Of a stretch of 64,000 nt of DNA, positions 19,229 through 30,847 are shown one piece after another. The notes below the pieces were generated by a model. It had not been told where the DNA came from. It did not search any database and worked only from the letters and a program-made list of their open reading frames with translations. Each line of letters starts with the position of its first letter. Within the stretch, counting starts at the first letter, position 1. Position numbers and translations under genes: made by a program. Source of the stretch: Cellulomonas avistercoris (lineage in GTDB: Bacteria > Actinomycetota > Actinomycetes > Actinomycetales > Cellulomonadaceae). The stretch is from NCBI RefSeq assembly GCF_014836445.1, contig NZ_JACSQV010000011.1, forward strand, positions 1-64,000, written 5' to 3'.

Positions 19229-20782
19229 TCACGCGAACGCGCGCATCTTCTGCAGCAGGTCCGGACCGCGCCGGTCGAGCATGGACCCGCCCAGCCGGAC
19301 GCCGGCCACCAGGACGACGGTCCCGAGCACCAGGCCGACACCCATCGCGGCCCAGCCCAGGGCCGCGGAGTCCCGCACGACCGCGAGCAGCGCCAGCACC
19401 GCCGTCGGGGCGCCCCGCGCCCCGATGGCGGTGAAGCCGACCAGCTGCGACGTGAACGCCGCCGCGCTCGCGCCCTGCTTGGTGCCGAAGGGGTTCTCCC
19501 CCGGCTGCTGCACGGGGTACACGACGGCAGCAGACACGACGCTCGCACCGCCGAGCGAGGTCAGGAGCAGGCCCACGCTCGCCCCCAGCAGGGCCGGCAG
19601 CGCGTCCCACCGGTCGGCGTACCAGACGGTGCCGAACACCACGACGAGCGTCAGGACGAGCCCCAGGGAGCCCGCGACGAGCACGCGGCCCCACCGGTCC
19701 GCCACACCGCGCAGCGGTGAGACGAGGTGCGTCCAGTACGCCGTGCCGTCGTAGGCGACGTCGGCCGAGATGCTCCAGCCCACCGTGAAGGCGGCCGCCG
19801 GGCCCGCGACCAGCACGATCGCGCCGTCGGGTGCGGAGATGGCGAGCAGGACGGGCAGCACGGGGACGATCGCGACCGCGATGGCGTAGCGCGGGTCGCG
19901 CAGCCAGTACGTGGCGGCGCGTGCGGCGACCGCACCGGTCGGGGTCGCGGGCAGCCGCCCGAACCAGCCGAGCCCGCGGGCTCGGGAGTCGCCGCCCGCG
20001 CTGACGGGCTCGGTGAGGGTGCGGTCCAGGGCCCAGGACCACGCGCGGAGCGCCACGACGAGCGTCGCGAGCGCGACGACGAGCCGCAGCAGCAGCCCGG
20101 CCCAGTCGCCCGCGGCGACCGCCGGGGCCAGGGCCCAGGGCGCGCCGAGCGGCGTCCACGACAGCACGCGCGCGACGGACTCCAGCCCGACGCCCGACGC
20201 CCCCTCGGCCACGGTCGACAGGATCGGGCCGAGGAAGATGAACGGCAGGATCGCGAGCGCCGCGACCACCTCGCGCACGCGCCGCCGCCCGATGACGGGC
20301 GCCAGGACGGTCGTGGTGGCACGCGCGCCGAGGGTGCACGCGAGCACCGCGAGGACCGCGCCGACGAGCGCGACCAGCGCCGCGAGCGGCTCGCGCCACC
20401 ACGCCAGGGGCGTGGCCAGGGCGCTCAACGTCGTCACGACGCCCGGGATGCCGATGAGCCCGGCGATCGTCAGCCCGACGAGCAGGTCCCGCCGCGGGAC
20501 GCCGAACGTCACGAAGCGGCGCGGGTCGAGCGTCGCGTCGACGCCGAACGCGACGAGCGGGACGACCCACCAGCCGAGCACCAGGAGCGAGCCGACGACG
20601 ACCAGGACGTCCCCGCGCAGCTGGACGTCGACGAATCCGAGCCCCACGGCACCCGCCCCCGCGAGACCCAGCAGCGTGAGCCCGTACAGCGCCGCCACGA
20701 CGAGGCCGACGACCTGCCACGCGCTGCGGCGCAGGCCGTTGCGCAGCAGCGTGAGCTTCAGTCGGACGAGGTGCGCAACCAC
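19229..20782 (-). CDS. ABC exporter membrane protein
   Basis: 517-aa polytopic protein with about ten to twelve predicted membrane segments (for example VVGLVVAALYGLTLLGLAGAG and VLVVVGSLLVLGWWVVPLVAFG). It lacks the EAA loop of importers and resembles the ABC-2-type permeases of actinobacterial exporters. The GTG start at 20782 lies inside the end of the ATPase gene (25-nt overlap), which shows that the two form one transporter. Substrate unknown. A strong hairpin follows the gene. Confidence 0.8.
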   Translation of the reverse strand: MVAHLVRLKLTLLRNGLRRSAWQVVGLVVAALYGLTLLGLAGAGAVGLGFVDVQLRGDVLVVVGSLLVLGWWVVPLVAFGVDATLDPRRFVTFGVPRRDLLVGLTIAGLIGIPGVVTTLSALATPLAWWREPLAALVALVGAVLAVLACTLGARATTTVLAPVIGRRRVREVVAALAILPFIFLGPILSTVAEGASGVGLESVARVLSWTPLGAPWALAPAVAAGDWAGLLLRLVVALATLVVALRAWSWALDRTLTEPVSAGGDSRARGLGWFGRLPATPTGAVAARAATYWLRDPRYAIAVAIVPVLPVLLAISAPDGAIVLVAGPAAAFTVGWSISADVAYDGTAYWTHLVSPLRGVADRWGRVLVAGSLGLVLTLVVVFGTVWYADRWDALPALLGASVGLLLTSLGGASVVSAAVVYPVQQPGENPFGTKQGASAAAFTSQLVGFTAIGARGAPTAVLALLAVVRDSAALGWAAMGVGLVLGTVVLVAGVRLGGSMLDRRGPDLLQKMRAFA

Positions 20783-21600
20783 GCGATGCCCTCCCCCGTG
20801 ATCCGGCCGCCGACGAGGTCGACGAAGCGCTCCTCGAGCGACCGGCCCGCGCGCACCTCGTCGACCGTGCCCGCCGCGAGCACGTGGCCCTCGGCGATCA
20901 CCGCGACGTGGTCGCACATGCGCTGCACGAGGTCCATGACGTGCGACGACACCACGACGGTCCCGCCGCCGGCGACGTACTGGTGCAGGATCTCGCGGAT
21001 GTTCGCCGCCGAGACCGGGTCGACGGCCTCGAACGGCTCGTCGAGCACCAGGACGCGCGGCGCGTGCACGAGCGCGCACGCGAGCGCGACCTTCTTGGTC
21101 ATGCCGGCGGAGTAGTCGACGACGAGCGTGTCGGCGTCCTGCTCGAGCCCGACGGCGGCCAGCAGGTCACGCGTGCGCGACGTGACGGTGGGACGGTCGA
21201 GCCCCTGCAGGAGCCCGGCGTACGTCACGAGCTGCGCGCCCGTGAGGCGGTCGAAGAGGCGCACGCCGTCGGGCAGCACCCCGATGGTGCGCTTGACCTC
21301 GGTCGGGTGCGCCCACAGGTCGACGCCGTGCACCAGCACCGTGCCCGCGTCGGGACGCAGCAGCCCGGTGGCCATCGACAGCGTGGTCGTCTTGCCCGCG
21401 CCGTTGGGGCCGACGAGGCCGTAGAACGAGCCCGCGGGGATCTCCAGGTCGATGCCGGCGACCGCGACCTTCTGCCCGAACCGGCGCCACAGCCCCTGCA
21501 GGGACAAGGCGGGTGCGCCTGCCACCGGAGCGGGGGCGCTGGTCACAGGCCCGGGCACGGGCCCGGGACCTGGCTGCGGGAAGGGGGGTGGCGTCGTCAC
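20758..21600 (-). CDS. ABC exporter ATP-binding protein
   Basis: 280-aa ATPase. A Pro-rich N-terminus of about 30 residues precedes one nucleotide-binding domain with Walker A GPNGAGKTT, Walker B VLVLDEPFEAVD and switch histidine SSH. The signature loop is DYSAGMTKKVALA in place of LSGGQ, a variant seen in actinobacterial ABC-2 exporters. The GTG at 21600 is preceded 7 nt upstream by TATCCT (21608-21613) and no ribosome binding site, suggesting a leaderless transcript. It pairs with the overlapping permease gene at 19229-20782. Confidence 0.87.
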   Translation of the reverse strand: MTTPPPFPQPGPGPVPGPVTSAPAPVAGAPALSLQGLWRRFGQKVAVAGIDLEIPAGSFYGLVGPNGAGKTTTLSMATGLLRPDAGTVLVHGVDLWAHPTEVKRTIGVLPDGVRLFDRLTGAQLVTYAGLLQGLDRPTVTSRTRDLLAAVGLEQDADTLVVDYSAGMTKKVALACALVHAPRVLVLDEPFEAVDPVSAANIREILHQYVAGGGTVVVSSHVMDLVQRMCDHVAVIAEGHVLAAGTVDEVRAGRSLEERFVDLVGGRITGEGIAWLRTSSD

Positions 21601-21607
21601 CCGACCG

Positions 21608-21613
21608 AGGATA
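21608..21613 (-). promoter_or_regulatory. Putative leaderless -10 box of the ABC exporter operon
   Basis: TATCCT on the minus strand, 7 nt before the GTG at 21600. Confidence 0.45.
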
Positions 21614-21749
21614 GGGGCGGCGACCCACAGTCCGGATCGGGCGCGGGACGGAGACCCGGCCCCGCCCCGCGGACGGTCCCCGGCCCTCGTGCCCGCCGCA
21701 CGGCACCACCTCACCCGCCGTGTCGGTGGGCGCTGGCACGCTGCTCACC

Positions 21750-23165
21750 ATGGACGACACGACGCTCGGCACCCTCCCGCTGATCCTGGGCGCGCTGCTG
21801 CTCGGGGCGTCGCTCGGCGGCCTCGTCGCCTGGGTGCTCGCGTCGTCGCGTGCCGCCCGGGCAGCCGACGAGCGGGTCCGCGCCGCGGAGGTCGACGCCG
21901 CGCGGGCGCGGGCGCACCTGGAGTCCGAGCGCGCGGGCGCGGGCGACCGCTTCCGGGCGCTCGCCGACGAGGCGCTCGCGGCGACGAGCGAGCAGTTCCT
22001 CGCCCTGGCCCACCAGCGGCTCGCGGCCGAGCACCAGACGCAGGTCGGTGAGCTGGTGCAGCGCGAGCAGGCGGTGCGGGCGATGGTCGAGCCGCTGTCC
22101 CGCACGCTGGACCACGTGCGCACCGAGCTCGTCGAGGCCGAGCGCGCGCGCGCCGAGGGCAACGCCGCGCTGGGCGAGCAGGTGCGTGCCATGCGGGCCG
22201 CGTCCGACCAGCTGCGCGGCGAGACCTCGCAGCTGGTCACCGCGCTGCGCTCGTCGCAGGTGCGCGGCCGCTGGGGCGAGGTGCAGCTGCGCCGCGTGGT
22301 GGAGGCCGCCGGCATGCTCGCGCACGTCGACTTCGTCGAGCAGGAGCAGGTCCGCACCGACGACGGGCTGCAGCGGCCCGACATGGTCGTCAAGCTCGCC
22401 GGCGGCAAGCAGGTCGTGGTCGACGCCAAGGTCGCGTTCCTCGGGTTCCTCGACGCCGCGCAGACCGACGACGAGGCCGTCCGCGCGCAGCGGCTCGCGG
22501 CGCACGCGCGGCACGTCCGCAAGCACGTCGACGACCTGGCCTCGAAGCGCTACTGGGACCAGTTCGCCCCCGCGCCGGAGTTCGTCGTGATGTTCGTGCC
22601 GGCCGAGTCGTTCCTGCACGCGGCGGCCGAGCAGGACCCGACGCTCATCGAGTACGCGTTCGAGCAGAACGTCGTCATCGCGACGCCCGTGACGCTGCTG
22701 ACGCTGCTGCGGACCGTCGCGTACGCGTGGCGGCAGGACTCGCTCGCGGCGAACGCGCAGCAGGTGCTCACCCTGGGCAAGGAGCTGCACGGGCGGCTCG
22801 CGACCATGGGCAGCCACCTCGCGCGCCTCGGCCGCTCGATCGACGCGGCGGCGGGCGCCTACAACCAGGCCGTCGGGTCCCTGGAGACCCGGGTGCTCGT
22901 GAGCGCGCGGCGCTTCGCGGAGCTGAACGTGGTCGACGCCGACCTCCCGACGCCCGGCCCGGCGAACCCCCGGCTCACGGCGCTCAGCGCGCCCGAGCTG
23001 GTCGCGTCGGCCGCGGACCAGGTCGTCGCGCTCGACGACGTGCTCGGCGACCGGGTGCTCGGCGACCCGGGGGGCTCCCGCGACGCCCGCGCGCTCGCCG
23101 ACGAGACCGCGGCACCGCGGTCGCTCGACGGGCGGTCGCGCGACGGGAACGCCTCGACCGCGTGA
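21750..23165 (+). CDS. rmuC: DNA recombination protein RmuC
   Basis: 471-aa protein. A single N-terminal membrane segment (LPLILGALLLGASLGGLVAW) is followed by an Ala/Glu/Arg-rich coiled coil (about 30-190) and the RmuC core (about 190-400) with VRGRWGEVQLRRVVEAAGM, RPDMVVKLAGGKQVVVDAKV and PAPEFVVMFVPAES. RmuC limits recombination at inverted repeats in E. coli and has a nuclease-like fold. The ATG at 21750 is preferred over GTG 21720 because CACGCT lies 7 nt upstream in the leaderless arrangement and the extra ten residues look non-conserved. It converges with ispH (18-nt gap). Confidence 0.88.
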   Translation: MDDTTLGTLPLILGALLLGASLGGLVAWVLASSRAARAADERVRAAEVDAARARAHLESERAGAGDRFRALADEALAATSEQFLALAHQRLAAEHQTQVGELVQREQAVRAMVEPLSRTLDHVRTELVEAERARAEGNAALGEQVRAMRAASDQLRGETSQLVTALRSSQVRGRWGEVQLRRVVEAAGMLAHVDFVEQEQVRTDDGLQRPDMVVKLAGGKQVVVDAKVAFLGFLDAAQTDDEAVRAQRLAAHARHVRKHVDDLASKRYWDQFAPAPEFVVMFVPAESFLHAAAEQDPTLIEYAFEQNVVIATPVTLLTLLRTVAYAWRQDSLAANAQQVLTLGKELHGRLATMGSHLARLGRSIDAAAGAYNQAVGSLETRVLVSARRFAELNVVDADLPTPGPANPRLTALSAPELVASAADQVVALDDVLGDRVLGDPGGSRDARALADETAAPRSLDGRSRDGNASTA

Positions 23166-23183
23166 GCGGACGGCGGCGACGCG

Positions 23184-24245
23184 TCAGACGGGCTGGACGT
23201 CCAGCCGGCGGCGACCGTCCGGGCGCGGGCGGCCGGTCGGCTCCCCCGCGGCCTTGAGGTCGGCGCGCAGCTCGCGCGGCAGCGAGAACATGAGGTCCTC
23301 GGTCGCGGTGCGCACCTCCTCGACGTCGGCGAAGCCGTGCTCGGCGAGGAACGCCAGGACGTCGTCCACCAGGATCTCCGGCACCGAGGCGCCCGACGTG
23401 ACGCCGACGGTCGTCGCGCCCTCGAGCCAGGCCGGGTCGATCTCGGCGGCCTTGTCGACGCGGTACGACGAGCGCGCACCGGCGTCGAGCGCGACCTCGA
23501 CCAGCCGCACCGAGTTCGACGAGTTGGCCGACCCGACCGTCAGCACCACGTCGCACGCGGGCGCGAGCTTCTTGACGGCCACCTGACGGTTCTGCGTCGC
23601 GTAGCAGATGTCGTCGCTGGGCGGGTCCTGCAGCTGCGGGAACTTGACGCGCAGCCGGCGGACCGTCTCCATCGTCTCGTCGACCGACAGCGTCGTCTGG
23701 GAGATCCACATGACCCGCTCCGGGTCGCGCACCTCGACGTGGTCCGCGTCGGCCGGGGAGTTCACGACCTGGATGTGCTCCGGGGCGTGGCCCTGCGTGC
23801 CCTCGACCTCCTCGTGGCCCTCGTGGCCGATGAGCAGGATGTCGAAGTCCTCGGCGGCGAACCGCACGGCCTCCTTGTGGACCTTGGTCACCAGGGGGCA
23901 CGTCGCGTCGATCGTCTGGAGGTTGCGGGCCGCGGCGCTCGCCTTCACGGCCGGCGAGACGCCGTGCGCGGAGAACACGACGCGCGCGCCCTCGGGCACC
24001 TGGTCGGTCTCGTCGACGAACACGGCGCCGCGTGCGGCGAGCGTGTCGACGACGTGGCGGTTGTGGACGATCTCCTTGCGGACGTACACGGGCGCGCCGT
24101 AGTGCTCGAGCGCCTTCTCGACCGCGATCACGGCGCGGTCGACTCCGGCGCAGTACCCGCGGGGGGCCGCGAGCAGGACGCGCTTGCGCGCGGTGCGCAG
24201 GTCGTGCGCGCGCGCGTCGACGGGGTCCGGGGCAGCGTGGGTCAC
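23184..24245 (-). CDS. ispH: 4-hydroxy-3-methylbut-2-enyl diphosphate reductase
   Basis: 353-aa iron-sulfur enzyme of the last step of the MEP isoprenoid pathway, converting HMBPP to IPP and DMAPP. The three Cys ligands of the cluster are visible in [12 protein letters not shown] (Cys 32), [11 protein letters not shown] and ICYATQNRQ. The substrate-binding [16 protein letters not shown] and the catalytic Glu region [13 protein letters not shown] are also present. The GTG start at 24245 is 6 nt after a TAGACT box. It diverges from xseA. The ispH, xseA/xseB, ychF neighbourhood matches what I recall of M. tuberculosis lytB2. Confidence 0.95.
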   Translation of the reverse strand: MTHAAPDPVDARAHDLRTARKRVLLAAPRGYCAGVDRAVIAVEKALEHYGAPVYVRKEIVHNRHVVDTLAARGAVFVDETDQVPEGARVVFSAHGVSPAVKASAAARNLQTIDATCPLVTKVHKEAVRFAAEDFDILLIGHEGHEEVEGTQGHAPEHIQVVNSPADADHVEVRDPERVMWISQTTLSVDETMETVRRLRVKFPQLQDPPSDDICYATQNRQVAVKKLAPACDVVLTVGSANSSNSVRLVEVALDAGARSSYRVDKAAEIDPAWLEGATTVGVTSGASVPEILVDDVLAFLAEHGFADVEEVRTATEDLMFSLPRELRADLKAAGEPTGRPRPDGRRRLDVQPV

Positions 24246-24251
24246 CCCGCC

Positions 24252-24257
24252 AGTCTA
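24252..24257 (-). promoter_or_regulatory. Putative leaderless -10 box of ispH
   Basis: TAGACT on the minus strand, 6 nt before GTG 24245. It is one of the clearest cases of the TAnnnT-N6-start arrangement in the window. Confidence 0.5.
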
Positions 24258-24379
24258 GGCCGGGGGCCGCGCGGACCCCGGGGTGACGCCCGCCACCGTC
24301 ACGCGACCTCCACGACACCGCCGCCGCGGCCACGGCAGCACGGACCGGTGGTGTCGGCGCCGTGAGGCAGGCTGGGTCC

Positions 24380-25654
24380 GTGCAGGACGACACCAGCGCC
24401 CCGACCGCCGCAGCACCCGCGTCACCCGCGGCACCGCTGCCGCTGCCGCTCAAGGCCGCCGACACCACGCCCGAGCGGCCGTGGCCGGTGCGGCACCTCG
24501 CGCCCAAGGTGGCCGACTACGTCGCGCGCATGCCCCCGGTCTGGGTCGAGGGCCAGCTGCTCAACGTGCGCCGGTGGAACTCGCTGCTGTTCCTCACCCT
24601 GCGCGACACCGACCTCGACATGTCGCTCTCCGTGACGCTGCCGGCCGTGGCCGCGATGAGCCTGGGCGACCGGTTCGCCGACGGTGCGCACGTCGTGGTC
24701 CACGCCCGCCCGCAGTACCAGGTGAAGAAGGGCGCGCTGGGGTTCACGGCGGACCGGGTGCGGCTGGTCGGGCTCGGCGAGCTGCTCGCGCGCATCGAGC
24801 ACCTCAAGGGCGTGCTCGCGGCGGAGGGGCTGTTCGACGAGTCCCGTAAGCGCCCCCTGCCGTTCTTGCCGGCGGTCGTGGGCCTGGTGTGCGCGCAGCA
24901 GGGCGACGCCGAGCACGACGTGGTCTCGAACGCGCGCGCCCGCTGGCCCGGCGTGCAGTTCGAGATCCGGCGGGTCACCGTGCAGGGGCCCAGCGCGGTC
25001 CCCGAGGTGAGCGCGGCGATCGCCGAGCTCGACGCCGACCCACGCGTCGAGGTCGTCGTCGTGGCGCGCGGCGGCGGGTCGTTCGAGGACCTGCTGCCGT
25101 TCAGCAACGAGACCCTCGTGCGTGCGGCGGCCGCCTGCCGCACGCCGCTGGTCAGCGCGATCGGCCACCACATGGACGCCCCGCTGCTCGACCTCGTCGC
25201 GGACCTGCGCGCGTCGACGCCCACGGACGCGGCCAAGCGGGTCGTGCCGGACGTCACCGAGGAGCGCGCACGGATCGTGCAGGCCCGCAGCCGCACGCGC
25301 GCCGCGCTCACGCACCGGATCTCGCGCGAGGAGTCGACGCTCGCCCACCTGCGCACGCGCCCGGTCGTGGCACGTCCCGAGACGCTCGTCGACCCGCACG
25401 AGGCCGCGCTGCACCGGCAGACGGCACGCGGCCGCACGCTGCTCGACGCGGCCCTCGCGCAGGCGTCCACCGCGACGGCCCGGCTGGCCGGCCAGGTGCG
25501 GGCGCTGTCCCCCGCGGCCACGCTGGAGCGCGGCTACGCGGTGGTGCAGCGTGCCGACGGCGCCGTCGTGCGCAGCCCCGCGGACGTCGCACCCGGCGAC
25601 GCGCTGCGCGTGCGGGTCGCGGCGGGCGAGCTGGCGGCGACCGTCACACCCTGA
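24380..25654 (+). CDS. xseA: Exodeoxyribonuclease VII large subunit
   Basis: 424-aa catalytic subunit of exonuclease VII, which degrades single-stranded DNA from both ends. The N-terminal OB fold (about 45-140; [21 protein letters not shown]) precedes the catalytic domain with [18 protein letters not shown] and [16 protein letters not shown], then a helical region and the C-terminal [19 protein letters not shown]. The GTG at 24380 follows CAGGCT (24368-24373) by 6 nt with no ribosome binding site. xseB follows after 103 nt, which shows no additional gene. Confidence 0.93.
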   Translation: MQDDTSAPTAAAPASPAAPLPLPLKAADTTPERPWPVRHLAPKVADYVARMPPVWVEGQLLNVRRWNSLLFLTLRDTDLDMSLSVTLPAVAAMSLGDRFADGAHVVVHARPQYQVKKGALGFTADRVRLVGLGELLARIEHLKGVLAAEGLFDESRKRPLPFLPAVVGLVCAQQGDAEHDVVSNARARWPGVQFEIRRVTVQGPSAVPEVSAAIAELDADPRVEVVVVARGGGSFEDLLPFSNETLVRAAAACRTPLVSAIGHHMDAPLLDLVADLRASTPTDAAKRVVPDVTEERARIVQARSRTRAALTHRISREESTLAHLRTRPVVARPETLVDPHEAALHRQTARGRTLLDAALAQASTATARLAGQVRALSPAATLERGYAVVQRADGAVVRSPADVAPGDALRVRVAAGELAATVTP

Positions 25655-25757
25655 CGCCTGTGGACCCGGACACCGAGGGCGCGCGGCCGGTCCACGCCCG
25701 GGCCGCCATCCGTGGGACGGTGCGCCCCGCGTCGGGCCCTGCTGGTTGACTGTGCGC

Positions 25758-26075
25758 GTGGCACGACGTGAGACGACCGACCCCGCCGGTGCGGGGGCCC
25801 CGGCAGCCCCCTCCCTCCCCGACCCCGCGACGCTCGGCTACGAGCAGGCGCGCGACGAGCTGGTCTCGATCGTGGCGCGGCTCGAGTCCGGTGCGGGGAC
25901 CCTCGAGGAGTCCCTCGCGCTGTGGGAGCGCGGCGAGGCGCTCGCGGCGCGCTGCCAGGAGTGGCTCGACGGCGCGCGCGCCCGTCTGACCTCGGCACGC
26001 GGCGGCGCAGCACCCGACGCGACGCCGCAGGCCCCGGGCGCGACGGCGGACGTGGACGAGCAGGAGGAACGATGA
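25758..26075 (+). CDS. xseB: Exodeoxyribonuclease VII small subunit
   Basis: 105-aa protein whose core (about 25-75) is the XseB helical hairpin: [24 protein letters not shown] is followed by [20 protein letters not shown]. It binds the large subunit. The flanking N- and C-terminal tails are Ala/Pro-rich and longer than in E. coli (80 aa). Two GTG codons (25752, 25758) are possible starts; 25758 is 6 nt after TTGACT. Its stop overlaps the sugar-kinase start (ATGA at 26072-26075). Confidence 0.88.
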   Translation: MARRETTDPAGAGAPAAPSLPDPATLGYEQARDELVSIVARLESGAGTLEESLALWERGEALAARCQEWLDGARARLTSARGGAAPDATPQAPGATADVDEQEER

Positions 26076-27043
26076 GCGACGGCACCTCCGGTCGCGCCCT
26101 GGTCGTCGGCGAGGCGCTCGTCGACGCGGTCCGACGCCCCGACGGGACCCGCGGCGAGCACCCCGGCGGCAGCCCCGCCAACGTCGCCCTCGGGCTCGCC
26201 CGGCTCGGGCGGCGCGCCGACCTGCTGACCTGGCTCGCTCCCGACGCCGAGGGCGACCTCGTGCGCCGGCACCTCGAGAAGTCCGGCGTCCGGGTGCTGC
26301 ACGGCGACCGCACGCCCGCGAGGACGCCCGTCGCGACCGCCCACCTCGACTCCGCAGGCGTCGCGACGTACGAGTTCGACCTCGAGTGGGACCTGCCCTC
26401 GTCGTGGGACGAGGACGGCGACGACCCGCTCGTCGTGCACACGGGGTCGATCGCCACGGTGCTGACGCCCGGCGCCCCCAAGGTCGCGGCGCTGCTCGAG
26501 GGCCGCCGCGCGGTCTCGACCCTGACGTACGACCCGAACCTGCGGCCCGCGCTCATGGGTGACGCGGCCGACGTGCTGCCCGTCGTCGAGCGTCTCGTGC
26601 GGCTCGTCGACGTCGTGAAGGTCAGCGACGAGGACCTCGCGTGGCTGCAGCCGGGGGTCGCGCCGGCCGAGATCGCCGAGACGTGGAGCCGGTCCGGTCC
26701 CGCGCTCGTCGTCGTCACGCACGGCGGCGAGGGCGCGTTCGCGGTCACGTCCGCCGGAGCCCGGCTGTCGGTGACGGCGCCGCGCGTCACGGTCGCCGAC
26801 ACGGTCGGCGCGGGCGACTCGTTCATGGGTGGCCTCGTCGACGGCCTCTGGTCGGCCGGGCTGCTGGGTGCCGGCCGCCGGGCCGCGCTGCACGACGCGG
26901 ACCCCTCCGTGCTGCAGGAGCTGCTGGAGCGCTGCGCCCGGATCGCCGCGATCACGGTCTCGCGGCCCGGTGCGGACCCGCCGCGACGCGCCGAGGTCGA
27001 CGACGCACCCGCCGCCACGGAGACGAAGGGAGCCGGCGCATGA
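26072..27043 (+). CDS. PfkB family carbohydrate kinase (fructokinase-like)
   Basis: 323-aa ribokinase-family sugar kinase. The N-terminal [15 protein letters not shown] is the substrate-binding PfkB signature 1, and the C-terminal [17 protein letters not shown] is signature 2 with the catalytic Asp (about residue 248). ATP phosphorylates the sugar in the cytoplasm. The short lid and overall pattern resemble fructokinases, but substrate cannot be fixed from sequence. AGGAGGAA precedes the ATG. It overlaps xseB upstream and the carbonic anhydrase downstream by 4 nt each, an odd functional mixture for one operon. Confidence 0.87.
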   Translation: MSDGTSGRALVVGEALVDAVRRPDGTRGEHPGGSPANVALGLARLGRRADLLTWLAPDAEGDLVRRHLEKSGVRVLHGDRTPARTPVATAHLDSAGVATYEFDLEWDLPSSWDEDGDDPLVVHTGSIATVLTPGAPKVAALLEGRRAVSTLTYDPNLRPALMGDAADVLPVVERLVRLVDVVKVSDEDLAWLQPGVAPAEIAETWSRSGPALVVVTHGGEGAFAVTSAGARLSVTAPRVTVADTVGAGDSFMGGLVDGLWSAGLLGAGRRAALHDADPSVLQELLERCARIAAITVSRPGADPPRRAEVDDAPAATETKGAGA

Positions 27044-27711
27044 CCGCCGCCACCACCAGCCCCACGACCCCCGCCGCCGCGTGGGCGGAGCTCTGCTCGG
27101 GCAACGTGCGGTTCGTGGAGGACCGCATGCTGCACCCGTCGCAGGGCATCGACCGGCGCGCCGAGCTGAGCGCCGAGCAGCACCCGTTCGCGGTCGTGTT
27201 CGGCTGCTCGGACAGCCGCGTCGCGGCCGAGATCATCTTCGACCAGGGGCTGGGCGACCTGTTCGTCGTGCGCACCGCGGGCCACGTGCTGGACACCACG
27301 GTCATCGGGTCCATCGAGTACGGCGTGAGCGTCCTCGGTGCACCGCTCGTCGTGGTCCTGGCCCACGACTCGTGCGGCGCGGTCGCGGCGACCGTGGACG
27401 CGATGACGACCGGCAACGTGCCCCCCGGCTTCGTGCAGGCCGTCGTGGACCGCGTCATCCCCTCCATCGTCGGGCTGACCGCCTCCGGCCGACCGCTGGA
27501 CACGTTCGACGCCGCGACGCTCGGGCACGAGCACGTCCTGCACACCGCGCGGCAGCTGCACGGCTACTCGGTGTCGCTGGCCAAGGAGGTCACCGAGGGG
27601 CGGTGCGCGATCGTGGCGCTCGAGTACACGCTCGCCGACGGCCGTGCGCGCGTGGCGCAGGTCATCGGCGACATCGGCGCCGGCATGGGCGTCGTCCCGC
27701 CGCAGGACTGA
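27040..27711 (+). CDS. Beta-class carbonic anhydrase
   Basis: 223-aa zinc enzyme interconverting CO2 and bicarbonate. The zinc ligands are in CSDSR (Cys about 50, with the Asp-Arg dyad) and HDSCGA (His and Cys about 108-111). The FVVRTAGHVLDTTVIGSIEYG stretch links them as expected. The ATG overlaps the kinase stop by 4 nt. The gene ends in a 12-bp stem-loop that includes its own stop codon. Confidence 0.92.
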   Translation: MTAATTSPTTPAAAWAELCSGNVRFVEDRMLHPSQGIDRRAELSAEQHPFAVVFGCSDSRVAAEIIFDQGLGDLFVVRTAGHVLDTTVIGSIEYGVSVLGAPLVVVLAHDSCGAVAATVDAMTTGNVPPGFVQAVVDRVIPSIVGLTASGRPLDTFDAATLGHEHVLHTARQLHGYSVSLAKEVTEGRCAIVALEYTLADGRARVAQVIGDIGAGMGVVPPQD

Positions 27712-27744
27712 CGCCGCCCGGCAGCGTCGGGCCCGCGGGCGGCG

Positions 27745-27747
<3 letters not shown>
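27709..27747. terminator. Bidirectional hairpin containing both convergent stop codons
   Basis: TGACGCCGCCCG (27709-27720) pairs perfectly with CGGGCGGCGTCA (27736-27747). The outermost triplets are the stop codons of the carbonic anhydrase gene (plus) and sugC-like gene (minus). Confidence 0.65.
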
Positions 27748-29025
<1,278 letters not shown>

Positions 29026-29054
29026 GGCGCTCCTCCTCCTGCTCCGACGGCGGG

Positions 29055-29888
29055 TCAGCCCTTGACGGCGCCCTGGGTGAGCCCGGCGACGATCTGGCGC
29101 TGGAACAGCAGCACCAGCACGACGACGGGGACGGTGACGATGACGGCCGCGGCGGAGATCGCCCCGGTCGGCTCCTCGAACTGCGAGGCACCCGTGAAGA
29201 ACGCGAGCGCCGCCGGCACGGGGCGGGCGGCCTCGGTGGACGTCAGCGAGATGCCGTAGACGAAGTCGTTCCACGCGAGGAAGAACGCGATGATCGCGGT
29301 CGTGGCCACGCCGGGCCCGGCGAGCGGCACGATGACCTTGCGGAACGCCTGCGCGGTCGTGGCGCCGTCGACCTGCGCGGCCTGCTCCATCTCCCACGGG
29401 ATCTCGCGGAAGAACGCCGTGAGCGTCCAGATGGACAGCGGCAGGGTGATCGACAGGTACGGGATGACGAGCCCCGCCCACGTGTCGAAGAGCCCGATCG
29501 CGCGCCAGATGTTGAACAGCGGCGTGACGATCGAGATGACCGGGAACATCGACACCGCGAGCGAGAGCCCCAGCACGAACGCCTTGCCGGGGAAGTCGAG
29601 ACGCGCGACCGCGTACGCGCACAGCGCCGCGAGCACGACCGCGATGACCGTCGCGATGAGGCAGATGCCCACCGAGTTGCGCAGCGCCGGCAGGAACAGG
29701 TCGGACGCGTCACCGGTGAGGATGAGCTGGTAGTTCTGCCACGACACGGACCTCGGCAGGAACGAGCCGTCGTCCAGGTCCGAGGGCGCCTTGAGCGACA
29801 GGGACAGGATCCACGCGACGGGGAACAGGCAGTACAGGAAGATGAGCAGCCCGCCGACCCACCACCACGCCTTCGACCGCCCGCTCAT
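29055..29888 (-). CDS. sugB: Sugar ABC transporter permease (SugB/MalG type)
   Basis: 277-aa inner-membrane permease with six predicted helices. The EAA loop reads [20 protein letters not shown], followed by [24 protein letters not shown], characteristic of MalG-type subunits. The start ATG overlaps the stop of the first permease (ATGA at 29885-29888). It forms a heterodimeric channel with the SugA-like protein. Confidence 0.87.
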   Translation of the reverse strand: MSGRSKAWWWVGGLLIFLYCLFPVAWILSLSLKAPSDLDDGSFLPRSVSWQNYQLILTGDASDLFLPALRNSVGICLIATVIAVVLAALCAYAVARLDFPGKAFVLGLSLAVSMFPVISIVTPLFNIWRAIGLFDTWAGLVIPYLSITLPLSIWTLTAFFREIPWEMEQAAQVDGATTAQAFRKVIVPLAGPGVATTAIIAFFLAWNDFVYGISLTSTEAARPVPAALAFFTGASQFEEPTGAISAAAVIVTVPVVVLVLLFQRQIVAGLTQGAVKG

Positions 29889-30847
29889 CGTCCCGCCCTC
29901 GTCGACGCCGCCAGGTTGACCTTGAAGCCCTTGACGAACACCAGCGCGATGAGCGCGACGCAGATCGTCAGCAGCACGGAGACGGCCGAGCCGATGCCGA
30001 TCTCGAGCCGCTGGATCGTCTGCCGGTAGGCGAGGAACGAGACCGACTCGGTGCCCGCCGCGCCGTTCGTCATGATGAAGATGTTGTCGAAGATCCGGAA
30101 CGCGTCGAGCGTGCGGAACAGCAGCGCGACCATGATCGCGGCCTTCATGTTGGGGATCGTCACGCGCCGCATGCGCTGCCACCACGTGGCCCCGTCGACC
30201 TTCGCCGCCTCCTGCAGCTCGCCCGGCACCTGCGCCAGGCCCGAGAGCAGCAGCAGCGAGATGAACGGCGTGGTCTTCCAGATCTCCGAGATCGAGATGA
30301 CCGTCACCGCGGTGCCGAACGACGCGAACCAGTCGAGGTCGTCGGGCACGAACGGCAGCCAGCTGTTCACGAAGCCGCTGGTCAGGTCGAACATGAACCG
30401 GAACGCGAACGCCGAGACGACCGTGATGATCGCGTACGGGATGAGGATCGCGGTGCGCAGCGCCGGCCGCAGCGTCCCGAGCGCGTTGTTCATCACGAGC
30501 GCCAGCGCGAACCCGAGCACGAGCTCGACCACGACGGTCACGACGGTGATGAGGACCGTCACGCCGAGCGCCTGCCACCAGATGGGGTCGGACAGGATCA
30601 GCGAGAAGTTGCCGAGGCCGACGAACCGCCGCGCGTCGGGGTTCGTGAGCTTGTAGCTGAACAGCGAGTCCCAGACGGCCTGCAGGATCGGGTACCCGAC
30701 CACGGCCAGCAGGACGAGGATCGCCGGTGCGCACAGCATCAGGCCGAGGCGCGCCTCCTGGCGTCGGCGGTCCGAGCGGTGGGGCCGGGGCGGCTTGCGC
30801 GTCGCCGCGTCGGCGGCGGCGGGGACGGCGGTGGTCGCGGCGCTCAC
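29885..30847 (-). CDS. sugA: Sugar ABC transporter permease (SugA/MalF type)
   Basis: 320-aa permease. A basic, Pro-rich N-terminal tail precedes six membrane segments (first [20 protein letters not shown]). The EAA loop is [20 protein letters not shown] with [20 protein letters not shown] after it. The GTG start overlaps the binding-protein stop (GTGA at 30844-30847), so all transport genes are translationally coupled or closely spaced. Confidence 0.86.
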   Translation of the reverse strand: MSAATTAVPAAADAATRKPPRPHRSDRRRQEARLGLMLCAPAILVLLAVVGYPILQAVWDSLFSYKLTNPDARRFVGLGNFSLILSDPIWWQALGVTVLITVVTVVVELVLGFALALVMNNALGTLRPALRTAILIPYAIITVVSAFAFRFMFDLTSGFVNSWLPFVPDDLDWFASFGTAVTVISISEIWKTTPFISLLLLSGLAQVPGELQEAAKVDGATWWQRMRRVTIPNMKAAIMVALLFRTLDAFRIFDNIFIMTNGAAGTESVSFLAYRQTIQRLEIGIGSAVSVLLTICVALIALVFVKGFKVNLAASTRAGR

